Shown piece after piece: positions 42,541 to 51,052 of a stretch of DNA of 64,000 bases (position 1 is its first letter; every line of letters starts with the position of its first letter). Source of the stretch: Acidobacteriaceae bacterium KBS 83 (GTDB lineage: Bacteria > Acidobacteriota > Terriglobia > Terriglobales > Acidobacteriaceae). Where the stretch lies: assembly GCA_000381585.1 (NCBI GenBank), contig KB906733.1:821378-885377 (forward strand), in the 5' to 3' direction. Under the pieces are notes generated by a model. That model saw only the letters and a list, made by a program, of their open reading frames with translations. It was not told where the DNA came from and searched no databases. Made by a program: the position numbers and the translations under genes.

Positions 42541-42804
42541 TCAATGAGAATGTTCGCTGTCCGGGTGGTTCTCTGCACTGGTGGGCGCATCCGATTTACC
42601 TTTGCGCGGCGCGCGGGCCAAGTCGCCATCCTTATCGATGAAATAGAGGTAGCCCTTCTCACGCTGAAGTCGCGTCTCCGCCACAACCTCTTCTGCTCCA
42701 TCGCCGCCCTTCTTCTTGCGGGCAACGTTGCCTTGCTTATTGATGAAGTAAAGATATTGCTTGTAGTCACGCTCGAGACCCAGCTTCTGGACCTTATCTG
42801 CCAT
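42541..42804 (-). CDS. small highly charged protein with an internal duplication
   Basis: A protein of 87 residues from ATG 42804. Two copies of one motif are seen: QYLYFINKQGNVARKKKG and GYLYFIDKDGDLARAPRKG, separated by about 26 residues, followed by a hydrophilic end. The Lys/Arg content suggests nucleic-acid or acidic-surface binding. Codon use is coding-like. I do not recognise a named family. It is near-adjacent to the S41 peptidase gene but ends before the MBL gene on the opposite strand. Confidence 0.65.
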   Translation of the reverse strand: MADKVQKLGLERDYKQYLYFINKQGNVARKKKGGDGAEEVVAETRLQREKGYLYFIDKDGDLARAPRKGKSDAPTSAENHPDSEHSH

Positions 42805-42869
42805 GATCACTGTCCTCCGCGAGTAGGATTGTTAACCGCGTGCGCGGGGCCGACAGCAGGCTGAAAGAC

Positions 42870-44483
42870 TTATTGATCTGTGTGCAGAGCAGCAGAGGCG
42901 CGCTGCTCATCCGCCTTCTTTGCCTGGTCTTCGAGGGCCTGCGCCTGGGGTAGATAGCTGATGGCCTGACTGATCATCGGGTCCCAATCGGCACGCACGC
43001 GAAGCCCTTGCTCCTGTCCAAACTGCGTGGTGAAGATATCCGCTTTAATGTTGGCCTTGAGCCAGTCAGATATGCCGTTCAGATCCTGCTCCGTGAACGA
43101 GATTTGCTGGCTGTTCAGGAACTGCCGGAACTCATTCATCACCGCATCGTCCACCTGGAAGCTCTTGTCCACGGTGCGATTCGCCAGGTAGTGGCTGGTG
43201 AAGTTGAAGAAGATGTAGTGCTCCAGCAGCACGTCCTGGAAGTGATTCGACTTGGGCGTAACGATCTTGTCGTCCGGGGTGATGCCGCCGCCGCCGTAGA
43301 CGGTGCGGCCGGAGTCGGTCAGCTTGACTTCGCGGTTCTTGTCGTCAGCCGGGGGAGGCTGATCGTGGTTGTAATAGTAGTCGTAGAGTGACACCCCACT
43401 GTAGTTGCGCTGAATAAGGCGGCCGCTGGGCGTGTAGTAGTGATAGGTGGTCAGCGCGAGGCCGGTGTTGTCGGAGAGGGGATAGACCGTCTGCACGAGG
43501 CCTTTGCCGAAGGTCGTCTCGCCGACGACGAGGGCACGATCATGGTCCTGCAAAGCCCCGCTGACGATTTCCGCTGCCGAAGCCGTGCCGTGGTTCACCA
43601 GCACAACGATCGGGAAGTTCTTCCCGCCATTTCCATGGGTTGCGCGCTGCGTCTGCTCAGGATAGGCGCGGCCTCGCTGCGAAACGATGACCTGACCCTT
43701 CTGCAGGAACTTGTCGCAGACCGAAACCGCTTCGGTTAGCAGCCCGCCCGGATTGCTGCGCAGATCCAGCACCAGACCCTTGATAGGACCAAAGTTGTCC
43801 AGCGATTCGCCAACTTCGCGCCCGGTGGTTTCCTGGAACTGCGTGATATGGATATAGCCGACGCCGGGCTTGATCATGAACGCGAGATCGATGGAGCCGT
43901 GCGGGATCTCGTCGCGGACCAGATCGAAGGTCAACGGCTTGGATTGTCCAAAACGATTCACGGTCACTTGCACATGCGTGCCCTTGGGGCCCTTCAGCAT
44001 GTTGGCGACTTCGGTCGAGTCCATGTTGTCGGTGGACTTGCCATCCACCGCGATGATGACATCGGCAGGGCGAAGGCCGGCGCGGAAGGAGGGCGTCCCC
44101 TCATAGGGGAAGAGCACGACGATCTTGTTGTTCTGCGGCTGGATGGTCATGCCCACGCCGTAGTACTTGCCGTGCTGGTCCTCGCGCATCTTCGCGTAGG
44201 CTTTGGGATCGTAGAAACTGGAGTGGGGATCGAGCACGCGCAGCATCCCCGGGATGGCCCCGTCATAGATGGCTCGCTCGGCCTTGTCGCCGTTGAGGGG
44301 CTCGGCGTAGTTCTGCTCTACCAGGCTATAGACGGTGGTAAACGAGCGCAGGTCGTTACGCAGGGTCGACTCATCTGCCTGCGCCTGTGCGCCAACGGTT
44401 CGTTCGACAAGCGTGCCACCAGCCGCACAGGCGGCGAGGAAGACAGCGACGGCAATAGCGGAGCGGCGAGGACTGGATGCCAT
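42870..44483 (-). CDS. C-terminal processing peptidase (family S41)
   Basis: A protein of 537 residues from ATG 44483, chosen because the signal peptide (MASSPRRSAIAVAVFLAACA) starts there. Domains: a helical region, a PDZ domain (about 115-195, GMTIQPQNNKIVVLFPYEGT and AGLRPADVIIAVDGKS), and the S41 core with nucleophile Ser in NHGTASAAEIVSGAL and Lys in GETTFGKGLVQTVYPL. Exported CtpA-like peptidases trim or degrade periplasmic proteins. It is divergent from the SurA-like chaperone gene. Confidence 0.92.
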   Translation of the reverse strand: MASSPRRSAIAVAVFLAACAAGGTLVERTVGAQAQADESTLRNDLRSFTTVYSLVEQNYAEPLNGDKAERAIYDGAIPGMLRVLDPHSSFYDPKAYAKMREDQHGKYYGVGMTIQPQNNKIVVLFPYEGTPSFRAGLRPADVIIAVDGKSTDNMDSTEVANMLKGPKGTHVQVTVNRFGQSKPLTFDLVRDEIPHGSIDLAFMIKPGVGYIHITQFQETTGREVGESLDNFGPIKGLVLDLRSNPGGLLTEAVSVCDKFLQKGQVIVSQRGRAYPEQTQRATHGNGGKNFPIVVLVNHGTASAAEIVSGALQDHDRALVVGETTFGKGLVQTVYPLSDNTGLALTTYHYYTPSGRLIQRNYSGVSLYDYYYNHDQPPPADDKNREVKLTDSGRTVYGGGGITPDDKIVTPKSNHFQDVLLEHYIFFNFTSHYLANRTVDKSFQVDDAVMNEFRQFLNSQQISFTEQDLNGISDWLKANIKADIFTTQFGQEQGLRVRADWDPMISQAISYLPQAQALEDQAKKADEQRASAALHTDQ

Positions 44484-44886
44484 GGGAAAGGTAGCCTGCG
44501 GCAGGCTCACGCGAACAAACTGCAGTCCTGGCGCTTGCTTATTAGACGCGAGTATAGCACCGGGGCGAGCACTGCCAGCGTTGCGTACCTGCCACGGAGG
44601 TGTGATGCCAAGGCTGCCCTGACAGGTCAATCCTGCCGGGCAATCAGGTCGGGAAGAATCCGTCTGCGGATCGACATTGCAACCGTACCGGCAGAAACTC
44701 TTTTGCTCAGTGCATCCAGCTGGTGCATGCACCGTCCGTGGTGAGTAGAATGTGCACAAGCGCGTCTTCAGTAAGCTGAAGACAATGAGGCAGGACGTCC
44801 GAATTCCGGCGTCCAAGAGTCCGCCTCAAAGATCATTTCTGATCCGAGCCCCCGGCCCGCAAGCTCGCCGGTAAGTAGAGAGATTC
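44484..44886. other. divergent intergenic region between S41 peptidase and SurA-like genes
   Basis: About 400 bases. A perfect 8-bp inverted repeat (GTCTTCAG / CTGAAGAC, 4-nt loop) at 44764-44783 could be an operator or a leader hairpin for the SurA-like gene. No coding sequence is supported. Confidence 0.45.
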
Positions 44887-46842
44887 ATGACCCTTCGCCG
44901 TTCCGATGTTTACGTCTGCCTGCTGGCTGGTTGCCTGCTGGCCGTTCCCGTCCTCGCCCAGAAGAAGACCAACAAGCCCCTGACCCCGGAACAGCAGGCA
45001 GAGCGCCAAAAATTCGATCCGAAAGCGGAGGCGTCGCCGTTCGGGGGCAGCGTGGTTGAGGAAAGGGTGGCCCAGGTCAATGACCAGATCATCAGTACTT
45101 CGGATTACAGCCGCTCCGCGGGCCAACTGGACCAGGAGGCGCGGCAGCAGGGCTGGACGGAACAGGAGCTAGAGGACCACAAGCGCGATCTGCTGCGCGA
45201 TCTGATCGACCAGCAGTTGCTGCTCTCCAAGGGCAAGGACCTGGACATTACAGGTGAGACCGAGCTGGTGCGGCGCCTCGATGACATTCGCAAGCAGAAC
45301 CACCTCGATTCGATGGAAGACCTGGAGAAAGCTGCAGCCAGCCAGGGTGTCTCCTACGAGGACTTCAAGCAGAACATCCGCAACGGTATCATCACCCAGC
45401 AGGTGATCCGCGACGAGGTCGGGCGCCACATCCAGATGACGCAGGCCCAGCTGCAGAAGTTTTACCAGCAGCATTTGAGCGACTTCACGCAGCCAGAATC
45501 GGTGCGGTTGAGTGAAATTCTCGTCCCGGTGCAGACTGGCGGAGACGAAGCTGCAAATCTGGCTGCCGCCAAGGCGAAGGCTGACGATCTGGATGCGAAG
45601 CTCAAGGGCGGCGCCAACTTTGCGGACCTGGCGAAGGCAAACTCCTCTGGCTCTACTGCAGCGCAGGGCGGCGATCTCGGCATATGGGTGCGTGGAAAGC
45701 TGGCAAAGCAGCTGGAGGATGCGACCTTCTCCCTGCAGGCTGGGCAGTCGACCGAGCCGATTCGTACTCGGCAGGGTTACGTGATCTTGAAGGTCATCGA
45801 GCATACACCGGGCGGCACGCAGCCCTTGGCCTCCGTCAGGCCGCAGGTGGAAGAGGCGGCCTTCATGTCCGAAATGCAGCCGAGGCTGCGCGAGTATCTG
45901 GCCAAGCTGCGAGAGAACGCCTATATCGATGTGCGTCCGGGCTATGCGGATACGGCGGCGGTGCACAACGCTGCGAAGCCGCTCTATAGTGCCTACGCGC
46001 CGCCCGGACCGAAGAAGAAACCGCACTTCAAGCGCAGCCGCTACACCGGGGCCCACCGCGGACGCCACGCAGGCGAGGCTGCCGCGGAGACCGCAACAAA
46101 TACTACGGGAACGACTGCGACCACGGGAACGACTGCGACCGGAACCGCCACGGCGGCAGCCGGTTCGACGGCGGCGGCAACTAAGCCAACAGCCAGCGGA
46201 ACGACGACCGCGGTCGCCGATGCTCCTGCTGCCGCAGTAGAAAAGCCGGGCAAGAAAGAGAAGATCCGGTTTGGTCAATCACCACGCGAGGCGCTGCCTC
46301 CGGCCGCGCATCCGACCAACGGGTCCGAAGAGGCCGCGGGACAGGCTGCTGGTGCGGAGGCAGGCGCTGGCAGCGAGGCGCAGGTAGCGTCCAACTCAAG
46401 TTCCACGGACATCCCCGGCTCCGAGACTGCGGCTCCGGTGGAAAGCAAAACACGTTATTCGTATCGTGCGCGTCAGCCGAAGCCGAAGAAGGTGAAGACA
46501 CCGGACCAGGTCGAAAACGACCGCGCTGCGCAGCCGGACACGCCGGAAGAGACCGCGGCGCAGAAGACCCAGTCGGCACCGCTGGGACTGGCAGGCGATA
46601 CTGCGGCCAAAAAGAAAGCGCCGAAGGTGAAGGGCGAGAAGACGCGCTACTCCGACGAGATCAACAAGTCGAAGGAGGCGGCACCACCTCCGCCGCAGAC
46701 TTCCACGCCATCGCCCCTAGCTACGCCGGGCACGGTGCCTGCTACGACCGGTAACGCGCCGGCCGACAACGGTACGCCCACGCACCAGGGCGGGAGCACT
46801 CCTGCGGGCGCACAAACGCCACAGGCCCAACCGCAGCAGTGA
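44887..46842 (+). CDS. SurA-like periplasmic chaperone / peptidyl-prolyl isomerase with a long low-complexity tail
   Basis: A protein of 651 residues: signal peptide (1-20, ending VLA), SurA N-terminal chaperone domain (about 50-190, VAQVNDQIISTSDYSRSAGQ), a single parvulin domain (about 195-310, RLSEILVPVQTGGDEAANL, FADLAKANSSGSTAAQGGDL, IRTRQGYVILKVIEH), and then about 280 residues rich in Ala, Thr, Pro and Lys. SurA assists outer-membrane protein folding. The tail is much longer than usual and includes RYSYRARQPKPKKVK and TRYSDEINKSKEA motifs. The next gene begins 10 bp later. Confidence 0.88.
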   Translation: MTLRRSDVYVCLLAGCLLAVPVLAQKKTNKPLTPEQQAERQKFDPKAEASPFGGSVVEERVAQVNDQIISTSDYSRSAGQLDQEARQQGWTEQELEDHKRDLLRDLIDQQLLLSKGKDLDITGETELVRRLDDIRKQNHLDSMEDLEKAAASQGVSYEDFKQNIRNGIITQQVIRDEVGRHIQMTQAQLQKFYQQHLSDFTQPESVRLSEILVPVQTGGDEAANLAAAKAKADDLDAKLKGGANFADLAKANSSGSTAAQGGDLGIWVRGKLAKQLEDATFSLQAGQSTEPIRTRQGYVILKVIEHTPGGTQPLASVRPQVEEAAFMSEMQPRLREYLAKLRENAYIDVRPGYADTAAVHNAAKPLYSAYAPPGPKKKPHFKRSRYTGAHRGRHAGEAAAETATNTTGTTATTGTTATGTATAAAGSTAAATKPTASGTTTAVADAPAAAVEKPGKKEKIRFGQSPREALPPAAHPTNGSEEAAGQAAGAEAGAGSEAQVASNSSSTDIPGSETAAPVESKTRYSYRARQPKPKKVKTPDQVENDRAAQPDTPEETAAQKTQSAPLGLAGDTAAKKKAPKVKGEKTRYSDEINKSKEAAPPPPQTSTPSPLATPGTVPATTGNAPADNGTPTHQGGSTPAGAQTPQAQPQQ

Positions 46843-46852
46843 GTGATCCTCG

Positions 46853-47956
46853 GTGAGTCATGGCACGCTGCTTCCAACTCATACGAAGGCCGTCTTCCTC
46901 GGCGAAATCGCGAAATACGAAGGCCAGACGGTCACGGACTTCTTCGCTGTCGCGCAGAAGCAGTTTAGCCGCAAGCGCGACGGTGCCGTCTATCTGTCGT
47001 TGCGGCTGACGGACCGCACCGGACAATGCGAAGCCAAGATGTGGGACAACTTTGAAGCCAGCGCCGAGACGTTCCAGGCCGGGGATATTATTAAAGTCCA
47101 GGTTGAGGTATCCGGCTATAACGGCCGGCCTCAGCTTACGATTAAGAAGCTTCGGAAGGCAGCAGAGGACGAATATTCGCTGGCCGATTTCCAGCCGCAT
47201 ACCGTCCATTCGATCGACGATCTGTGGGCGAAGCTGAATGGATTTGTGGACAGCTTCACAGATCCATTTCTCCAGCGGCTGGTTCGCAGCTTCCTCGACG
47301 ATCCGGAGACCGCATCGTTGCTGCGCGGAGCGCCGGCGGCAAAGTATTTGCACCATGCCTGGATCGGCGGGCTGCTCGAACATATCGTGTCGTTGCTGGG
47401 ACTATGCGACCGGGTCACTCCACATTATCCGCAGGTGCATCGCGACCTGGTGATGACGGGCGCGATTCTGCACGACATCGGCAAGCTCGAAGAGCTGCGC
47501 TGGAGCCTGAACTTCGATTACACGCTCGAGGGGCAACTGCTGGGCCATATCACGCTCGGCATTTCCATGATCGAGAAGAAGATCGCTGTCATCCCCGATT
47601 TCCCACCGCGGCTGCGGCTGCTGGTGGAGCACATCGTGCTCAGCCATCACGGCAGGTACGAGTTCGGCTCGCCCAAGCTGCCGATGACGCCGGACGCGAT
47701 CCTTTTCCACTATCTGGACGATCTGGACGCAAAGATGTATTCGGTGCGCACGGAGCTGGACCGGAGCGCGCAGAGCGGCCGCGGTCCGGACGAGATGACG
47801 GATTGGGTGCGGTCGCTCGAACGTCCGCTGCTGGACAGCCAGAGATTTCTAGACAGCCCCGACTCTTTGGGCGAAGCTGATCGCAAAGATGTGAGTGAAT
47901 CTGATGGCGAAGTGAGTGTCGAGGTGACGATCGATGCCTTACCTGCTGAAGAGTGA
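46853..47956 (+). CDS. yhaM: 3'-5' exoribonuclease YhaM family (OB fold plus HD domain)
   Basis: A protein of 367 residues from GTG 46853. OB domain about 10-100: VFLGEIAKYEGQTVTDFFAV, SLRLTDRTGQCEAKMWDN. HD domain about 160-310: AAKYLHHAWIGGLLEHIVSL, GAILHDIGKLEELRW, IVLSHHGRYEFGSPKLP, ILFHYLDDLDAKM. YhaM-type enzymes degrade RNA or DNA from the 3' end. The last 50 residues are acidic and variable. It overlaps the next gene by 23 bp, indicating coupling. Confidence 0.88.
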   Translation: MSHGTLLPTHTKAVFLGEIAKYEGQTVTDFFAVAQKQFSRKRDGAVYLSLRLTDRTGQCEAKMWDNFEASAETFQAGDIIKVQVEVSGYNGRPQLTIKKLRKAAEDEYSLADFQPHTVHSIDDLWAKLNGFVDSFTDPFLQRLVRSFLDDPETASLLRGAPAAKYLHHAWIGGLLEHIVSLLGLCDRVTPHYPQVHRDLVMTGAILHDIGKLEELRWSLNFDYTLEGQLLGHITLGISMIEKKIAVIPDFPPRLRLLVEHIVLSHHGRYEFGSPKLPMTPDAILFHYLDDLDAKMYSVRTELDRSAQSGRGPDEMTDWVRSLERPLLDSQRFLDSPDSLGEADRKDVSESDGEVSVEVTIDALPAEE

Positions 47957-48311
47957 GCCAGAGTCCTACTCCTTTAGCGACCTGGAACGTGACAGTGAGA
48001 CGACCTGGGACGGCGTGAAGAATCCGCAGGCGCTGATGAATCTCGCCGGGATGAAGAAGGGCGAGAAGCTGGTCATCTATCACACGGTGACAGAGAAGGC
48101 CGCGGTGGGCACGGCGCATGTGGTGTCAGTCGATGCGTCGAACCCAAAGAGCCCGATCGTGAGGATTGCGCCGGGCAAGCGCCTGAAGCAGCCCAAGACG
48201 CTGGCAGAGATGCGCGAGGCGCCGGTCTTTCGCGGATCACTGCTCTTCCGGCAGTTCCGCCTCTCGGTGGTGCCGTTGACCGATGCGCAGTATGAGTGGC
48301 TGCTCAGCTGA
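47934..48311 (+). CDS. EVE domain protein
   Basis: A single-domain protein of 125 residues beginning MPYLLKSEPESYSFSDLERD. The EVE fold (a PUA-like nucleic-acid reader) is shown by TTWDGVKNPQALMNLAGMKK and KLVIYHTVTEKAAVGTAHVV. EVE proteins are proposed to bind modified bases in RNA or DNA. The overlap with yhaM by 23 bp suggests a shared RNA-related function. Length is slightly below the usual 140-150 residues. Confidence 0.9.
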   Translation: MPYLLKSEPESYSFSDLERDSETTWDGVKNPQALMNLAGMKKGEKLVIYHTVTEKAAVGTAHVVSVDASNPKSPIVRIAPGKRLKQPKTLAEMREAPVFRGSLLFRQFRLSVVPLTDAQYEWLLS

Positions 48312-48363
48312 AGCGTCTGTCCCGGTTATTCCATTTACAATCAAGGCTTGACCGGGAAGGCAC

Positions 48364-49554
48364 ATGCTACGTTTTTCAACCGCGGGTGAGTCGCACGGCG
48401 AGGCCCTGATCGCGCTGGTGCAGGGGCTCCCTGCCGGACTCGAAGTCGATCAGACATTCATCAATCGGGAACTGTGGCGACGCCAGCAGGGATATGGCCG
48501 CGGCGGCCGCATGCGCATCGAGACCGATACTGCCCACATTCTCTCCGGAGTAAGGCATGGGCGGACCATTGGCGCCCCGGTCGCGATGCAGATCGCAAAT
48601 CGCGACTGGAAGAACTGGGAAGATATTCTGCCAGTGGGTGCCGGCGATCCGGCAAAGCACAAGGCTGTCGCTTCCCCTCGGCCGGGTCATGCGGACCTTT
48701 CCGGGTCGCTGAAGTACAACTTTAAGGATGCACGGTATGTGCTGGAGCGGGCATCAGCTCGTGAGTCTACGGCAAGAGTAGCTGCGGGAGGGTTAGCGAA
48801 GACGCTGCTGCGCTTTCTTGGGATTGAGGTCATGAGCCACGTGATTCGCGTGGGACGGGTGGAGTTAGAGGAACCGGTCACCTGGGAGGCGATTGCGGCG
48901 CTTGCCAGACGCGACGATGTGTTGCTGAACTGCGTGTCACCGGAAACCGAAGAGAAGATGAAGGCCGAAGTGGATCACGCCTTGCGAACAGGGGATTCGA
49001 TTGGCGGAGTCTTTGAGGTAGTCGCGCACGGCGTGCCGCCGGGGCTTGGCACCTACGCCAACTGGGACGAACGCCTCGATGGTCTGCTGGCGTGGGCGGT
49101 GATGTCGCTGCAGGCGGTGAAGGCGGTGGAACTGGGGCGCGGCGTTACAGCGGCACAGTCCTTCGGGTCGGCGGTACACGACTCGATCCACTATGCGGCG
49201 GAAGAGGACAACGGCCACTCAGGCCGCTATACCCGGTTCGAGCGCGAGCAGAATAACGCTGGCGGCATCGAGGGCGGCGTCTCGAACGGCGAAGACATTG
49301 TTGTGCGGGGCTACCTGAAGCCGATTTCCACCCTGCGACGCCCGCTCGAATCGGTCACTTACGAAACCCGCGAGGCTACCAAGGCGGCCTATGAGCGCTC
49401 GGATGTCTGCGTGGTGCCGGCGGCGGGAGTGGCGGCGGAAGCGATGGTGGCGTTTGTGCTGGCGCAGCTCGCCCTGGAGAAGTTCGGCGGCGACTCCGCG
49501 ACCGAGCTGAAGCGTAACTATGATGGCTACCTGGATCAGATCCGCAATTACTGA
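48364..49554 (+). CDS. aroC: chorismate synthase
   Basis: A protein of 396 residues with the three signatures: MLRFSTAGESHGEALIALVQ, SPRPGHADLSGSLKYNF with RASARESTARVAAG, and GGIEGGVSNGEDIVVRGYLK. It converts 5-enolpyruvylshikimate-3-phosphate to chorismate using reduced FMN. Active-site His and Asp residues are in the expected motifs. It is followed by def, fmt and rsmB, which are translation genes, so it may be read in the same transcript. aroB lies at 55903 on the other strand. Confidence 0.96.
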   Translation: MLRFSTAGESHGEALIALVQGLPAGLEVDQTFINRELWRRQQGYGRGGRMRIETDTAHILSGVRHGRTIGAPVAMQIANRDWKNWEDILPVGAGDPAKHKAVASPRPGHADLSGSLKYNFKDARYVLERASARESTARVAAGGLAKTLLRFLGIEVMSHVIRVGRVELEEPVTWEAIAALARRDDVLLNCVSPETEEKMKAEVDHALRTGDSIGGVFEVVAHGVPPGLGTYANWDERLDGLLAWAVMSLQAVKAVELGRGVTAAQSFGSAVHDSIHYAAEEDNGHSGRYTRFEREQNNAGGIEGGVSNGEDIVVRGYLKPISTLRRPLESVTYETREATKAAYERSDVCVVPAAGVAAEAMVAFVLAQLALEKFGGDSATELKRNYDGYLDQIRNY

Positions 49555-49605
49555 GGAAGGGAAGAAGGGCACGGCAGCGCCCGGAGCGCTGCGAACGAAG
49601 CAAGC

Positions 49606-50115
49606 ATGATTTACCCGATCGTCAAGTTTCCTGATCCCATCCTGCAGCGTCCGAGCACGCCCGTCACGGAGTTCAATGACGAGTTGCGCAAGCTCGTCGC
49701 GGATATGTTCGAGTCGATGTATGCGGCGCAGGGCATTGGGCTGGCGGCCCCCCAGATCGGCATCGCCAAGCGGCTCACGGTGATCGACCTCAGCAATCAA
49801 AAGGAGCCGAAGGACAAGATTGTTCTCATCAACCCTGAGATCACCCTTCGGGAAGGCAAGCAGTTTGAGGAGGAGGGCTGTCTCAGCCTGCCAGAAATCC
49901 GGGAGAAGGTGCGGCGTTCGGCCCGCGTGATGGTGAAGGCTCAGGACGAATTCGGCAACTGGAAGGAACATGAGGGAACGGAGCTGCTGGCACGTGCCTT
50001 CCAGCACGAGATCGATCATCTGGATGGAGTTCTGTTCATCTTCCGCATCAGCGCACTCAAGCGCGATCTGATATTGCGCCGCATCCGCAAGATGCAGCGC
50101 GCCGGCGAGTGGTAG
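49606..50115 (+). CDS. def: peptide deformylase
   Basis: A metalloenzyme of 169 residues that removes the N-formyl group from new proteins. All three motifs are present: GIGLAAPQIG, EEGCLSLPE and QHEIDHLDG, giving the metal ligands Cys, His, His. One base separates it from the GTG of fmt. Confidence 0.97.
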   Translation: MIYPIVKFPDPILQRPSTPVTEFNDELRKLVADMFESMYAAQGIGLAAPQIGIAKRLTVIDLSNQKEPKDKIVLINPEITLREGKQFEEEGCLSLPEIREKVRRSARVMVKAQDEFGNWKEHEGTELLARAFQHEIDHLDGVLFIFRISALKRDLILRRIRKMQRAGEW

Positions 50116-50116
50116 G

Positions 50117-51052
50117 GTGCGGTTGGTTTTCTGCGGCACGCCGGCGTTTGCCTTGCCTACATTGCAAGCGCTGCAGTCTGCCGGTCATCGCATCGAGCTT
50201 GTCCTCTGCCAGCCGGACCGCCCCAGCGGACGTGGGCTCGCTTTGACCGTACCCCCCATAAAAGAGGCGGCGCTCAGGGCAGGACTCGAAGTGCTGCAGC
50301 CGGAGAAGATCCGCAACAATCAGGATCTGCAGGCACGGCTCGAGTCCATCCGTCCAGATGCGATCATCGTGGTCGCGTATGGACGGCTGATCCCGCGCTG
50401 GATGCTTGACCTGCCCCATTTCGGCAATCTCAACCTGCACGGCTCGCTGCTGCCAAAGTATCGCGGCGCCGCGCCGATCCAGTGGGCGGTGGCAAATGGC
50501 GAGACGGCCACTGGTGTGACGACAATGCGGCTGGACGAAGGGATGGATACGGGCGACATGCTGTTGCGTCGCTCACTTCCGATCAGGGCCGCCGATACTG
50601 CAGAGGGTCTCTTTCCGCGTCTGGCGGAGCTGGGGGCACCGCTGATGGTTGAGACGCTGGCCGGCCTGGAGGCGGGCACTATCACAGCACAGCGGCAAGA
50701 TAGCAGTCTCGCTACGTTAGCGCCACTGTTGACCCGAGAGGACGGTCGTGTGGACCCAACGCGCACGGCTCAGTCCATCTATGATCGCTGGCGCGGCTTC
50801 CAGCCGTGGCCGGGCGCCTGGACGACGGTCCGCGGGAGGAAGGTTACGCTGCATCGACTGGCTGTGGCGGCGTCTGCGAAACGCGGCGATCCAGGAGCAT
50901 TTCGGGTTGAGGGCGATCGGCTTTTCTTCACAGCGGGAGATGGTGCCAGCCTTGAGGTGACCGAGTTGCAGGTGGAAGGCAAGCGCCGCATGGCGGCGGC
51001 GGATTTGCTTCGCGGCCACGGTGTCTCAGATGGCGACCGCCTGGGCTCGTGA
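50117..51052 (+). CDS. fmt: methionyl-tRNA formyltransferase
   Basis: A protein of 311 residues from GTG 50117. The N-terminal formyl-transfer domain shows RLVFCGTPAFALPTL, ILVVAYG-type IIVVAYGRLIPRWML, and LHGSLLPKYRGAAPIQWAV with the catalytic Asn/His/Asp set. The C-terminal OB-like domain starts at about 205. It adds the formyl group to initiator Met-tRNA. Classic def-fmt-rsmB order; its stop touches the start of rsmB. Confidence 0.96.
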   Translation: MRLVFCGTPAFALPTLQALQSAGHRIELVLCQPDRPSGRGLALTVPPIKEAALRAGLEVLQPEKIRNNQDLQARLESIRPDAIIVVAYGRLIPRWMLDLPHFGNLNLHGSLLPKYRGAAPIQWAVANGETATGVTTMRLDEGMDTGDMLLRRSLPIRAADTAEGLFPRLAELGAPLMVETLAGLEAGTITAQRQDSSLATLAPLLTREDGRVDPTRTAQSIYDRWRGFQPWPGAWTTVRGRKVTLHRLAVAASAKRGDPGAFRVEGDRLFFTAGDGASLEVTELQVEGKRRMAAADLLRGHGVSDGDRLGS

